The position numbers and the translations under genes were made by a program. From NCBI RefSeq assembly GCF_014646915.1, contig NZ_BMOE01000025.1, positions 1-27,235 on the forward strand: a stretch of 27,235 bases of DNA. The letters run 5' to 3'. The stretch comes from Deinococcus aquiradiocola (GTDB lineage Bacteria > Deinococcota > Deinococci > Deinococcales > Deinococcaceae). The notes below the pieces were generated by a model that saw only the letters and a list, made by a program, of their open reading frames with translations, had not been told where the DNA came from and made no database searches. Positions 6,440 through 15,804 of this stretch are shown piece by piece. How positions within the stretch are numbered: the first letter of the stretch is position 1; each line of letters opens with the position of its first letter.

Positions 6440-7474
6440 ATGCCGCGAATCCTGGTGGTGGACGACGACGCCGCCATCCTGAAACTGGTGAGTGTCATTC
6501 TGGCCCGGGCCGGTCACGAGGTACGCACCTCCAGCCACCCGGTCGAAGCCCTCGACCTGCTTCAGGTGTTCACCCCCGAACTGATCATCAGTGACGTCGT
6601 CATGCCGTACATGACGGGCCTCGAATTCCTCGAAGAGGTCCGCAAACACGAGCGCTTCTCCGCGCTGCCCTTCATGCTGCTCTCCAGCCACGCCGAACGC
6701 GGCGACGTGCGGCGCGGCATGAACCTCGGCGCGGACGACTACCTCCCCAAACCCTTCACGCCACAGGACCTCACCACCGCCGTCGACGCCCGCATGCGCC
6801 GCGCGGGCCTCGGCCAGCAGGTCGGCAGCAGCATGGAAGCCAAAGGCCTCGGCACCGCGCAGGTCATCTGGAAAGGCCAGCCGGTCCAGTGGGTGTCCCG
6901 CAAGGCCCTCGAACTGTTCTTCTACCTGCTCGAACACAAGGACGTCAGCAGCTGGGAAGCCGCCGAAGCCCTCTGGCCCGAAAAGGACGAGGCGCGCGCC
7001 AGCAGCCTCTTCCACACCACCCTGCACCGCCTGCGCAAATCCCTCGACAACGAGGCCGTCAGCAGCAGCAACCGCCGCTACGCCCTCTCCGCCGACCTGA
7101 ACCCCGAATACGACGTGCAACGCTTCGAACTGCTCGCCGGACAGGCCGACCAGAACCGCCTCGGGCTCGAAGAACTCCGCGAACTCGTCAGCCTGTACGG
7201 CCAGTTCCTGCCCGGCGTGGACTCCCCCTGGGTGGACGAGGTCCGCAACCGCCTCGAACAGAAGGTCCTCAGCATCCTGAGCCTCGCCGCGAAACTCGCG
7301 ACCGAAGCGGGCCGCGCCAAGGACGCCGCGCAGTTCTACCAGCGTTCCCTGAGCATCGACCCGCTCAGCGAAGCCGACTGGGACGGTCTCGCCAGGGCCC
7401 TCGACAATGTCGGCGACCCGCGTGCGCGCCTCGCCGTGCGCCGCGAAGCGTGGTGGATGAGCGAACTCGACTGA
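6440..7474 (+). CDS. Orphan response regulator: REC plus SARP-like DNA-binding and BTAD domains
   Basis: The 344-aa protein opens with a complete receiver domain: acidic cluster VVDDD (residues 6-10), phosphoacceptor Asp52 in ISDVVMP, Ser82/Ser83 and Lys104 in DYLPKPF. Residues about 135-210 (WVSRKALELFFYLLEHKDVSSWEAAEALWP, FHTTLHRLRKSLD) look like the OmpR/SARP winged helix. Residues about 215-344 resemble the helical bacterial transcriptional activation domain (BTAD), including the TPR-like segment AAQFYQRSLSIDPLSEADWDGLARAL. REC coupled to SARP/BTAD output is less common than REC-OmpR or REC-LuxR. No histidine kinase gene is adjacent, so the signal is unknown. The gene is divergent from rpsF and convergent with the glycosyltransferase, with a 17-bp hairpin downstream. 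The ATG is fixed by the extended -10 six nt upstream. Confidence 0.9.
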   Translation: MPRILVVDDDAAILKLVSVILARAGHEVRTSSHPVEALDLLQVFTPELIISDVVMPYMTGLEFLEEVRKHERFSALPFMLLSSHAERGDVRRGMNLGADDYLPKPFTPQDLTTAVDARMRRAGLGQQVGSSMEAKGLGTAQVIWKGQPVQWVSRKALELFFYLLEHKDVSSWEAAEALWPEKDEARASSLFHTTLHRLRKSLDNEAVSSSNRRYALSADLNPEYDVQRFELLAGQADQNRLGLEELRELVSLYGQFLPGVDSPWVDEVRNRLEQKVLSILSLAAKLATEAGRAKDAAQFYQRSLSIDPLSEADWDGLARALDNVGDPRARLAVRREAWWMSELD

Positions 7475-7524
7475 CCACCCGAATCCACCAGCCCAGACCC
7501 GAACAGCTCCAGACCCGAACGCAC

Positions 7525-7572
7525 CAGGAAACGCGCCGCCGAACCCCTCACGGGACGGCGGCGCGTTTCCTG
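7525..7572. terminator. Strong hairpin between convergent genes
   Basis: A perfect 17-bp stem (7525-7541 with 7556-7572) with a 14-nt loop separates the response regulator and the glycosyltransferase. TTTCC lies inside the distal arm on the plus strand rather than after it. It probably terminates transcripts from both sides. Two direct copies of CAGACCCGAAC (around 7495 and 7510) precede it. Confidence 0.7.
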
Positions 7573-7585
7573 TGCTCCCGCACGG

Positions 7586-8680
7586 TCAGGGGCGGCGCAG
7601 GGGATACCCCAGGCCCGCCACGATCTCCCGCAGCGTCCCCGCGAACGCGTCCGCGTTGCGCGTCAACGTGTGCCGCTCCAGCACCCGCGCCCGCGCCGCC
7701 CGCCCGAACGCCGCCACGAGGCCCGGGTCCCGCGACAGTGCCCGCAGCGCCTCCACGTACCCGGCCGTGCCGTTCCCGACCAGCCAGCCGCTCACGCGGT
7801 CCTCGATCAGCTCACGCTGCGCGGGAATGTCGTTGCACACCACGGCCGCGCCGCTCGCCATGGCCTCCAGCGTCGCCAGCGACTGGTTCTCCGCGATGGT
7901 CGGCTGCAGCACCACGTCCGCCGCGCGGTACAGCAGCGGCATGTCGTTCCGGCCGCCCAGGAACCGCAGGTTCGCGCTCCCCAGCCGCCGCACCGGCCAC
8001 TCCATGTACCCGCTCCCCACCAGCACGAACTCCAGCTCCGGCAGGCGCCGCGCGACCGGCAGGAGCGCCACGTGATTCTTCTCGGCGCTCAGGCGCGCCG
8101 GGACGAGCACCGTGAACCGCGAAAAGCCCAGCGCCGCCCGCGCCTCCTCCCGCTCCGCACCCACCGGCGGGCGGAACTTGTCGGTGTTCACGCCGTTCTG
8201 CACGGCATGCACGGCCCGCATCCCATGCTGCGAACGCAGGTACTCCGCGCCCCAGCGCGACACCGTCACCACGTCCCCCGCCCGCCGGATGTCGCGCGCC
8301 TGCAGCGCCTCGTACAGCGCCCGGTACACGCCGCGCGGCAGGCCCGGCACGTACAGCATCAGCTGATCGTGCACCAGCGCCACGAACGGCCCCGGCAACG
8401 CCCGGTAGTACTTGCGGTACCCGCCGGGATTCCAGCTGCTCAGCAGGTACAGGTCGAACCCCGGCGGTAACTCGCTCACCGAGCCGTACACGTGCACCAC
8501 CACGCCCAGCGCCTTCAACTGCTCACGCAGCCCACGGTTGCCTTCCAGGTCCGGCAGGGCCACCTCGGCATGCACGCCCCGTTCACGGAGCGGCGGGATG
8601 AGTTCCCGCATGTACACCTCGCTCCCCCCGACCGCCGGAGCGTCCGTCACGAACAGCACCTTCAGAGGCGGGCCGCTCAC
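7586..8680 (-). CDS. GT4-type glycosyltransferase (GT-B fold)
   Basis: The 364-aa product has the two halves of a GT-B enzyme. The N-terminal half contains VLFVTDAPAVGGSEVYMREL, the acceptor-side loop typical of family 4. The C-terminal half contains VPARLSAEKNHVALL, FLGGRNDMPLLYRAADVVLQPT and ENQSLATLEAMASGAAVV, in which Glu264 and Glu272 form the EX7E nucleotide-sugar motif. It should transfer a sugar from a nucleotide donor to a cell-surface glycan or lipid; donor and acceptor cannot be read from sequence. There is no signal peptide or membrane segment. The start is GTG at 8680, overlapping the pheT stop (GTGA), so translation is probably coupled to pheT. The functional link to phenylalanyl-tRNA synthetase is not obvious; shared growth-rate control is a possible reason. 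Confidence 0.87.
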   Translation of the reverse strand: MSGPPLKVLFVTDAPAVGGSEVYMRELIPPLRERGVHAEVALPDLEGNRGLREQLKALGVVVHVYGSVSELPPGFDLYLLSSWNPGGYRKYYRALPGPFVALVHDQLMLYVPGLPRGVYRALYEALQARDIRRAGDVVTVSRWGAEYLRSQHGMRAVHAVQNGVNTDKFRPPVGAEREEARAALGFSRFTVLVPARLSAEKNHVALLPVARRLPELEFVLVGSGYMEWPVRRLGSANLRFLGGRNDMPLLYRAADVVLQPTIAENQSLATLEAMASGAAVVCNDIPAQRELIEDRVSGWLVGNGTAGYVEALRALSRDPGLVAAFGRAARARVLERHTLTRNADAFAGTLREIVAGLGYPLRRP

Positions 8681-11133
8681 TTCTCGCGGATGCTCCAGCC
8701 CTGGGCGCGCACCTGCGCCATGACGTGCGCCATGACCGGGTCCACCTCGGCGTCCGTCAGGGTCCGCTCGCCCCGGAACGTCAGGCGCACCGCGACGCTC
8801 CGCTGCCCCGCCGCGACCGAATCGCCCACGTACACGTCGAAGGGTTGCGTGCTCTCCAGCAGCGGGCCCGCCTCGCGGCGCAGCAGGGCCGCCACCTCCG
8901 CGTAACTCACGTCCTGAGGCGCGATCACCGCCAGGTCACGCCAAGCGGCCGGCGCGCGGCTCGGGTCGCGGAACGCCCACGCCCGCCCGGGCAGCGGCAA
9001 CGTCACCTCCAGCAGGAACGTGTCGCCCTTCAGGCCGAACGCCGCGGCGATCTCCGGGTGCAGCGCCCCCAGCCACCCGCACGCCACGCCGTTCCACACG
9101 ACCTCGCCCGCGATGCCGGGATGCAGGCCCGCCGGGACCGCGTCGCCACGAAGCTGACGCACCTCCAGTGCCGCGCCCAGCGTGCCCGCCAGGGCCGACA
9201 CCAGCCCCGCGAACGCCGCGTACCCGCCCGCCACGCCCGGCTGCCACCCGCCCGGCGCGAGCGGCCCGCGCATCAGGAGCCCCAGGCGTTCCGTCTCGCC
9301 GCTCTGCGGGAACACGTGCCCCACCTCGAAGATCAGGAGCCGCTCCCCCTTGCCCGCCTGCCCCGCCGCGCGCAGCAGGCTGGGGAAGAGCGCCGTGCGC
9401 AGGCCCGTGCGTTCCGCCGTCATGGGGTTCCGCAGGCGCACGTTCGGGCGCTCCGTGCGCGCCGACAGCGCCTCCTCGTCCGACGTGAACGTGTACGTCA
9501 CGACCTCCTGGAAGCCCAGGCCCGCCACGGCGCGCTTCAGGTCGCGCCGCGCGCGACTCGCCTCGTCCGCGCCCACGTTGTCCGCGTGCGTCTGCACGGT
9601 CGGCAGCGTCTCCGGCAGCGCCGCGTACCCGTGCAGGCGCGCCACCTCCTCCACGAGGTCCTCCGGGCCGTTCATGTCCACCCGCCAGGACGGCGGCGTG
9701 ACCGTGAGCGCGTCCCCGTCCCGCACCACCACGCACCCCAGCCGCGTCAGGATGTCCGCCATCTCGTCCGCCGCGATCTCCATGCCCAGCAGGCGACGCG
9801 CGTACCCGGCGTCCAGCGCGATCACGCCCGGCACTTCCGGCGTGCCCGCCTGCGTCGCGCCCGGATGCACCACGCCGCCCAGCTCGCCCAGCAGGCCCGC
9901 GATCCGGTCCGCGGCGCGCGCCGGGAGCAGCGGGTCCGTGCCGCGCTCGTACCGGAACACCGCGTCCGTCTTCAGGCCCAGCCGCGTGCTCGTGCGCCTC
10001 AGCAGCACCGGATCGAAGTGCGCCGACTCGATCACCACGTCCGACGTGTCCGCCCGCACCGACCCGTGCAGCGCACCCACGATCCCCGCGACGCCCAGCA
10101 CCGCTTCCCCCGCCTGCACCTCACCGGCCGCCGCGAACGCGTCCGTCACGCTCGGCACGCCCACCTCGCGCCCGTCCATGATCAGCAGGTCCTCCGCGCC
10201 GACCGTGTGCACGCCGCCCAGCAGGTCCGTCACCGACTCCCCCTGCCGCAACCCGAACCCCACCAGAATGCGGTCGTTGATCACGTCACGCCGGTCGTAC
10301 AGCGCCGTCGGCTGGCCCAGCTCGAACATCACGTAGTTCGACACGTCCACGACGGCGTTCACCGTGCGCGACCCGCACAGCGACAGGCGACGCTGCACCC
10401 ACAGCGGCGACGGACCGTTCCGGACGCCGTTCACGGTCCGCGCCACGAAGTTGTCGCAGCCCACCCGGAACTTCCGCGACGGGTCACGCTCGATGCTCAG
10501 GCCCCTGCTCGGCAGGCTGATCTCGATCTCACCCCTGCCGGTGGCGGCCGGACCGGCCGGAGGCTGCACCAGCTCCAGCCGCAGCGCCGCCGCCAGATCA
10601 CGGCTCAACCCCAGCACGCTCAGCACGTCCGCGCGGTTCGGCGTGACCTCGATGTCCAGCACCGTGTCCGCCGCCCACAGGGTGTGCATCGGCGTGCCGG
10701 GCGCCGCCGTGCCCGCCGGGAACAGCATCAGGCCCGCCGCGCTCTCGCCCAGCCCCAGCTCCTTCGCGCTGGCCGCCATGCCCCAGCTCTCCACGCCCTG
10801 CAGGCTCCGCACGCCGTACTCCATGCCGCCCAGCGTCGTGCCCGGCGTCACCAGGGCCAGCATCGTGCCCGCAGGCAGACCCACCGCGTTCGGCGCGCCG
10901 CTGGCAATGGTCCTCGGGCCGCCCGCACCCGTGTCCAGCTCCAGCCGGGTGAGCTGCGTGCCCTCGATGGGCGCGGCCTGCGTCACGGTCACGAGCAGCA
11001 CCCCCTCAGGCGGGGCGGCCACCTCCTCCACGCCCTCCAGCGGCGTGCCCAGACTGGCGAAGATCGGTTCCAGTTCGGTGACCGGAGGAAGCTGCGGGAC
11101 GAGTTCTTTCAACCAGGAATAGGGAAGTTTCAT
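8677..11133 (-). CDS. pheT: Phenylalanyl-tRNA synthetase beta subunit
   Basis: The 818-aa product has the bacterial PheRS beta layout: N-terminal MKLPYSWLKELVP, an EMAP-like tRNA-binding domain (EGTQLTRLELDTGAG to GVESWGMAASAKELGLG), the B3/B4 editing region containing NAVVDVSNYVMFELGQPTALYD, the B5 domain, the catalytic-like core (VVTYTFTSDEEAL, LRNPMTAERTGLRTALFPSLL), and a C-terminal anticodon-binding FDX-ACB domain (PAAWRDLAVIAPQDVSYAEV to EVDPVMAHVMAQVRAQG). It pairs with PheS to charge tRNA-Phe, and the B3/B4 region clears Tyr-tRNA-Phe. It lies 303 bp after pheS, an unusually wide gap holding a small ORF and a palindromic repeat. AGAGG lies about 8 nt before the ATG. Confidence 0.97.
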   Translation of the reverse strand: MKLPYSWLKELVPQLPPVTELEPIFASLGTPLEGVEEVAAPPEGVLLVTVTQAAPIEGTQLTRLELDTGAGGPRTIASGAPNAVGLPAGTMLALVTPGTTLGGMEYGVRSLQGVESWGMAASAKELGLGESAAGLMLFPAGTAAPGTPMHTLWAADTVLDIEVTPNRADVLSVLGLSRDLAAALRLELVQPPAGPAATGRGEIEISLPSRGLSIERDPSRKFRVGCDNFVARTVNGVRNGPSPLWVQRRLSLCGSRTVNAVVDVSNYVMFELGQPTALYDRRDVINDRILVGFGLRQGESVTDLLGGVHTVGAEDLLIMDGREVGVPSVTDAFAAAGEVQAGEAVLGVAGIVGALHGSVRADTSDVVIESAHFDPVLLRRTSTRLGLKTDAVFRYERGTDPLLPARAADRIAGLLGELGGVVHPGATQAGTPEVPGVIALDAGYARRLLGMEIAADEMADILTRLGCVVVRDGDALTVTPPSWRVDMNGPEDLVEEVARLHGYAALPETLPTVQTHADNVGADEASRARRDLKRAVAGLGFQEVVTYTFTSDEEALSARTERPNVRLRNPMTAERTGLRTALFPSLLRAAGQAGKGERLLIFEVGHVFPQSGETERLGLLMRGPLAPGGWQPGVAGGYAAFAGLVSALAGTLGAALEVRQLRGDAVPAGLHPGIAGEVVWNGVACGWLGALHPEIAAAFGLKGDTFLLEVTLPLPGRAWAFRDPSRAPAAWRDLAVIAPQDVSYAEVAALLRREAGPLLESTQPFDVYVGDSVAAGQRSVAVRLTFRGERTLTDAEVDPVMAHVMAQVRAQGWSIREK

Positions 11134-11170
11134 GTCATGACCTCTGTCGTGCGGGTGGCGGTCGGACGAC

Positions 11171-11233
11171 CCCTCACCCTGATCCTCTCCCCAGTGGAGA
11201 GGAAGAAAAAAGCTCCGGCGCTCGCCCGTCTCC

Positions 11234-11257
<24 letters not shown>
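11171..11257. repeat. Imperfect palindromic repeat in the pheS-pheT gap
   Basis: CCTCACCCTGATCCTCTCC at 11172-11190 is mirrored at 11237-11256 (AAGGTGAGG at 11248-11256, with GGAGGAGCG before it). Inside, TCCTCTCC/GGAGAGGA (11183-11190 with 11196-11203) forms a perfect 8-bp hairpin. The CCCTCACCCT...CTCTCC wording resembles REP-like intergenic repeats of many G+C-rich genomes. It adds about 87 bp between two genes expected to be close, and T6 at 11207-11213 on the minus strand might weaken read-through. Confidence 0.5.
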
Positions 11258-12588
<1,331 letters not shown>

Positions 12589-12593
12589 TCAGG

Positions 12594-12644
12594 TCAGCAC
12601 GTCCCCGGTCGTGGAAAGAGCGAACGTGGACCGGGGGTCTGCAT
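12594..12644 (-). CDS. Candidate leaderless leader peptide of the phe operon
   Basis: A 16-codon ORF, MQTPGPRSLFPRPGTC, runs from ATG 12644 to TGA 12594. Its ATG lies 6 nt after TACCCT, which is 17 nt after TTGACC, so transcription should begin at the ATG. Codon 10 is Phe (TTT), the only Phe in the frame. The ORF contains an 8-bp hairpin (CCCCGGTC and GACCGGGG, 12629-12636 with 12603-12610) whose loop carries the Phe codon. It is followed at once by the terminator at 12541-12571 and then pheS. One Phe codon is few for a classical phe leader (the E. coli pheST leader has five), so a regulatory role is inferred, not shown. Confidence 0.45.
   Translation of the reverse strand: MQTPGPRSLFPRPGTC
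12603..12636 (-). promoter_or_regulatory. Hairpin within the pheS leader ORF
   Basis: CCCCGGTC (12629-12636) and GACCGGGG (12603-12610) can form an 8-bp stem with an 18-nt loop. GGGG plus the following GTGCT could instead pair with AGCAC and CCCC at the base of the terminator's 5' arm (5 bp, small internal loop, 4 bp), an alternative that would block the terminator. Confidence 0.45.
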
Positions 12645-12650
12645 GGCTTC

Positions 12651-12679
12651 AGGGTAGCGGGGGGGCCGGGCGGGGTCAA
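12651..12679 (-). promoter_or_regulatory. Promoter of the pheS leader
   Basis: On the minus strand TTGACC (12674-12679), exactly 17 nt, then TACCCT (12651-12656). The -10 ends 6 nt before the leader ORF ATG. It is one of the best -35/-10 pairs in the window. Confidence 0.65.
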
Positions 12680-12789
12680 GCACGTGCGGCTGACCTTGCG
12701 TTGACTCCCTCCTTCTACTGTAACGTGCACACATTCCGGCAAGTCCTCTTTTGAGCTGTCCATTCCCCGTGCCGGAATCCGGGAGCGCG

Positions 12790-14151
12790 ATGAAGAACAC
12801 ACTGATCCTGCTGTCCCTCAGCCTCACCCTCGCCGCCTGCGGTCAGGTCAGGCAGGCCACCACGCCCGACCTGCAGACGCTGGCCGCGACGGGAGAACCC
12901 GTCGTGAACGAGGTGTACTACGACACGCCCGGCACCGACAGCGGCACCTTCATCGAACTGAAGGGCCCGGCCGGAAAGAGCCTCAGCGGGTACACGCTCA
13001 CCGCGTACAACGCGACCGGCACCAGCTACGCCAGCATCGCCCTGACCGGCAGCATCCCCGCCAGCGGGTACTACGTGGTCGGGCAGGACAGCAGCGTGCC
13101 GGGCGTCACGCAGGTGAACGCCGCCACGGACCTGTACAACACCAGCAGCAGCGTGCGCCTCACCCGCAGCGGCACGCTCGTCGACGCGGTCGCGTACGGC
13201 AGCCCCGGCACGAACCTCGGTGAGGGCAGCAGCGCCCCCGCCGTCAGTGCCGGGAGCGCCCTGGCGCGCACGCCGGACGGGCAGGATACCGGCAGCAACA
13301 GCGCGGACTTCAGGGCCGCCACGCCCAGCGCGGGTGTCAGCAACGGCGGCACCGGCACGGGCGGCGGCACCGGGGGCGGGACGGGCGGCACACCCAAGAA
13401 GGTCCTGTTCGACCTGACGAAACACGAGGACGCCGGCAACAGCGACTGGCGTATCGACGGCGCGTACAGTGCGTACGGCGACGCCCTGAAGGCCCTCGGG
13501 TACACGGTCGGCACGCTGAGCGGCAGCAGCATCACGTCCGCCGCCCTGAGCGGCGTGAAGGTCCTCGTGATTCCCGAACCGCAGAACCCCTTCAGCGACA
13601 CGGAACGCGCCGCCCTGACGACCTTCGTTCAGAACGGCGGCGGCCTCTTCCTGATCGGCGACCACCGCTCCTCCGACCGCGACAGCGACGGCTGGGACAG
13701 CCCCGAAGTCTTCGACGGCTGGGACGGCAGCACGCCCGCCAGCGTCAGCAGCACCCTCCAGAAGAGCCTCGCCGTGAGCGGCACGTACGGCCTGAGCTTC
13801 AGCTTTGCCAGCAGCTTCAGCGACCCCGTGTACACCGCCACGCCCACCGGCGGCACGCACCCCATCATCGCGGGCGGCAGCGGTACGGCGGACGACGTGA
13901 CCAGCGCGGGCGTGTACGTCGGCACGAGCATCGACCTGGGCAGCGCCACCGGCCTGATGGGCAACGCCGGCAAGACGTACCTCGCCGCGAACAGGGTCGG
14001 CAGCGGCCGCGTGGCCGCGTGGGGCGACAGCAGCACCTTCGAGGACAACACCCTGTCCGACGGGACCACCGGCACGTACAACAACTGGCCGAACCTCAGC
14101 AACGCCAACCTCGGCCGCAACGTCGTCCGCTGGCTGGCCGGCGACCTCTGA
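12790..14151 (+). CDS. Lipoprotein with lamin-tail domain and a C-terminal ThuA/DUF4350-like domain
   Basis: The 453-aa product starts with a lipoprotein signal (MKNTLILLSLSLTLAAC, lipobox Leu-Ala-Ala-Cys17), so it is predicted to be membrane-anchored outside the cytoplasm. Residues about 37-145 (VVNEVYYDTPGTDSGTFIELKG, SLSGYTLTAYN, YYVVGQ, VDAVAYG) match the extracellular lamin-tail domain. A Gly/Thr-rich linker follows (about 185-203). The C-terminal part (KKVLFDLTKHEDAGNSDWRI, VKVLVIPEPQNPFSDTERAALTTFVQNGGGLFLIGDHR, GRVAAWGDSSTFEDN) has the Rossmann-like pattern of glutamine-amidotransferase-like/DUF4350 proteins, without an obvious catalytic Cys. Function unknown; surface binding is plausible. 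The ATG at 12790 is preceded by GGGAG (12781-12785); a TTG at 12751 is unlikely because the lipobox would lie too deep. A promoter near 12697-12726 is weak. Confidence 0.85.
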   Translation: MKNTLILLSLSLTLAACGQVRQATTPDLQTLAATGEPVVNEVYYDTPGTDSGTFIELKGPAGKSLSGYTLTAYNATGTSYASIALTGSIPASGYYVVGQDSSVPGVTQVNAATDLYNTSSSVRLTRSGTLVDAVAYGSPGTNLGEGSSAPAVSAGSALARTPDGQDTGSNSADFRAATPSAGVSNGGTGTGGGTGGGTGGTPKKVLFDLTKHEDAGNSDWRIDGAYSAYGDALKALGYTVGTLSGSSITSAALSGVKVLVIPEPQNPFSDTERAALTTFVQNGGGLFLIGDHRSSDRDSDGWDSPEVFDGWDGSTPASVSSTLQKSLAVSGTYGLSFSFASSFSDPVYTATPTGGTHPIIAGGSGTADDVTSAGVYVGTSIDLGSATGLMGNAGKTYLAANRVGSGRVAAWGDSSTFEDNTLSDGTTGTYNNWPNLSNANLGRNVVRWLAGDL

Positions 14152-14158
14152 TCCCGGC

Positions 14159-14212
14159 TTGAACTGAACGCTCGGAGTTCGGCCGAGCGAAGCAGGCACA
14201 CATACGTTCCGG
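14159..14212. repeat. Partial copy C of the dispersed intergenic repeat
   Basis: GAACTGAACG...GAGTTCGGCCGAGCGAAG aligns with about the first 55 bp of copy B (23521 onward) at roughly three quarters identity, including the hairpin and the GCGAAGC-G-GCAC block. The rest of the element is absent. It follows the lipoprotein stop by 8 bp. Confidence 0.6.
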
Positions 14213-14220
14213 CCCGGTCC

Positions 14221-14254
14221 GGCCGCTCCCGCCGCGCGCGGGGCGGCCGGTTTC
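14221..14254 (+). terminator. Hairpin terminator after the lipoprotein gene
   Basis: GGCCGCTCC (14221-14229) pairs with GGGGCGGCC (14240-14248) through 9 bp including one G-T pair, and is followed by GGTTTCC. It lies between the lipoprotein and P450 genes. Confidence 0.5.
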
Positions 14255-14328
14255 CTGTGCCGCCCGCACGCCGGGGTGGCCGGGATGGTCTGCGGCGCCG
14301 CAGCGTACCGCGCCGGGATGCTCTAGGG

Positions 14329-14334
14329 TACGGT
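14329..14334 (+). promoter_or_regulatory. -10 box of the P450 gene
   Basis: TACGGT ends 7 nt before the ATG at 14342 and no Shine-Dalgarno sequence is present, fitting a leaderless transcript. TAGGGT overlaps it at 14324-14329. Confidence 0.45.
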
Positions 14335-14341
14335 CCAGCCG

Positions 14342-15535
14342 ATGCGACGCCTCCCTCAGCCCGCCACCCTGCCCGTCTCCGGTCACCTGCAACGCTGGGC
14401 GGGTGAGCCCGTCGCGCTGCTGCACGAGGGCGCCGCCCTGAGCCGCGCGAACGGCCGACTGTTCGCGCTGCGGCTGGGTCTGCCCGCCGTGGTGGGGTAC
14501 TCGCCGGAATGGAACCGGCGGCTCCTCACGGACCTCGCGACCTTCCGCAGCGGCGGGAGTTTCAGCGTGGTCGTGCCGTACCTGTCGGGCGGCGTGATCC
14601 TCACGGACGCCGGACACGGGGACCGCCGCGCCGCCCTGAACCCCCCCTTCGGGAAGCGAAGCCTGGAGGCGCTGCGGGAGCGGGTGAGGGCCGCCCTGCG
14701 TGCCGAACGGCCAGATGGGACGTTCGACGCGCTCGCGTGGGCGGACCGGGCCGTGCTGCGCATGCTGAACGCCGCGTACTTCAGCGGCGACCTGTCCCCG
14801 CACCTGCTGCACGCCTTCCTGGCACCGCTCCGCTCGCCCTTCCCGGTCCCGGCCGTGCCACGCCCCCTGCTGTTCGCCCGCATGAACCGCGCCCTGGACG
14901 ACCTCGCCCGCACGCGCCTCACGTCGGGCGGCGACGACCTGCTGTTCCACCTGGCCCGCTGGCCCGGCGGGGTGCGTGAGGCCCGCATCAGCCTCGCGGC
15001 AGGGCACGACACGACCACGCACACGCTCGCGTGGACGGTATGGCACCTCGCGCAGCACCCCGAATGGTTCCGCCCGGACGGCCTGAAATCCGCCATCCGC
15101 GAAACGATGCGCCTGTACCCGCCCGGCTGGATGGGCAGCCGCCGCCTCGCCCGCGACGTGAACTGGCACGGCCACACCCTGAAAAAAGGCGCGCTGGCGC
15201 TGTACAGCCCGTACCTCAGCGCCCGCGACCCGGACCTGTGGGACGCGCCCGACACCTTCCGGCCGGACCGCTGGAGTGCCGCGCCGCCCGCGTGGGCGTA
15301 CCTGCCGTTCGGCGGAGGGGAACGCGTGTGCCTCGGCATGCACCTCGCGAACCTGATGCTGGAAGAAGCCCTGACGCTGCTGCTGGAAAACGGCCCGCTG
15401 CGCACCGTGCACGGCGACCCCACCCCGCGCCCTGGCGTCACGCTCGGCCCGGCCGGACCGCTCGTCGTGACGCGCGCCGCCCGCAGCGCCCGAAGGGACG
15501 CGCCCACCCCGGCAGCGGGGGTGGAAGCGGTCTGA
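14342..15535 (+). CDS. Cytochrome P450
   Basis: The 397-aa product carries the P450 landmarks in order: I-helix ISLAAGHDTTTHTLAW (oxygen-activating Thr), K-helix ExxR at Glu254-Arg257 (ETMRLYPPGWMGSR), the PERF-like DTFRPDRW, and the haem loop FGGGERVCLGMH with Cys330 as thiolate ligand. There is no N-terminal membrane anchor, as usual for bacterial soluble P450s. No ferredoxin or ferredoxin reductase gene is adjacent, so electrons must come from elsewhere. In D. radiodurans a P450 (CYP287A1) 2-hydroxylates the beta-ionone ring in deinoxanthin synthesis; this gene is a candidate for the same role, but I cannot confirm orthology and no carotenoid gene is nearby. The renalase-like flavoprotein follows 269 bp downstream with its own promoter. 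Confidence 0.92.
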   Translation: MRRLPQPATLPVSGHLQRWAGEPVALLHEGAALSRANGRLFALRLGLPAVVGYSPEWNRRLLTDLATFRSGGSFSVVVPYLSGGVILTDAGHGDRRAALNPPFGKRSLEALRERVRAALRAERPDGTFDALAWADRAVLRMLNAAYFSGDLSPHLLHAFLAPLRSPFPVPAVPRPLLFARMNRALDDLARTRLTSGGDDLLFHLARWPGGVREARISLAAGHDTTTHTLAWTVWHLAQHPEWFRPDGLKSAIRETMRLYPPGWMGSRRLARDVNWHGHTLKKGALALYSPYLSARDPDLWDAPDTFRPDRWSAAPPAWAYLPFGGGERVCLGMHLANLMLEEALTLLLENGPLRTVHGDPTPRPGVTLGPAGPLVVTRAARSARRDAPTPAAGVEAV

Positions 15536-15792
15536 CCACGACCCCGCACGAGCCGAGGCCTGAGCACCCAGAACGGCGCGTGGGCGGTGTGCTTCCTGCC
15601 GGACGTGTTCGCGGGCGAGTTCACCAACGAATCAGCGCCGCGCGGGGCAGCGCGTCCTGACCCTCGCCCCCCTGTGCGCCGCGAACCGCTGCTGAGCACC
15701 GACCACGGCGGGAGGCGGGCCGTCAGGGGAGACGGTGGCCACGCCGAGCAGAAACCCGGCAGTTTCGTACCTTCCGGGCCGGAGCGGCCCTC

Positions 15793-15798
15793 TAGACT
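15793..15798 (+). promoter_or_regulatory. -10 box of the gene at 15805 (leaderless)
   Basis: TAGACT ends exactly 6 nt before the ATG at 15805. The 269-bp gap before the gene (15536-15804) holds no gene I can support. Confidence 0.5.
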
Positions 15799-15804
15799 TC
15801 CGGC

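Noticed and set aside
12717..12722. Alternative minus-strand -10 (TACAGT) for pheS
   Set aside because: The candidate -35 boxes upstream have poor sequence or wrong spacing, while TTGACC-17-TACCCT at 12651-12679 is far better.
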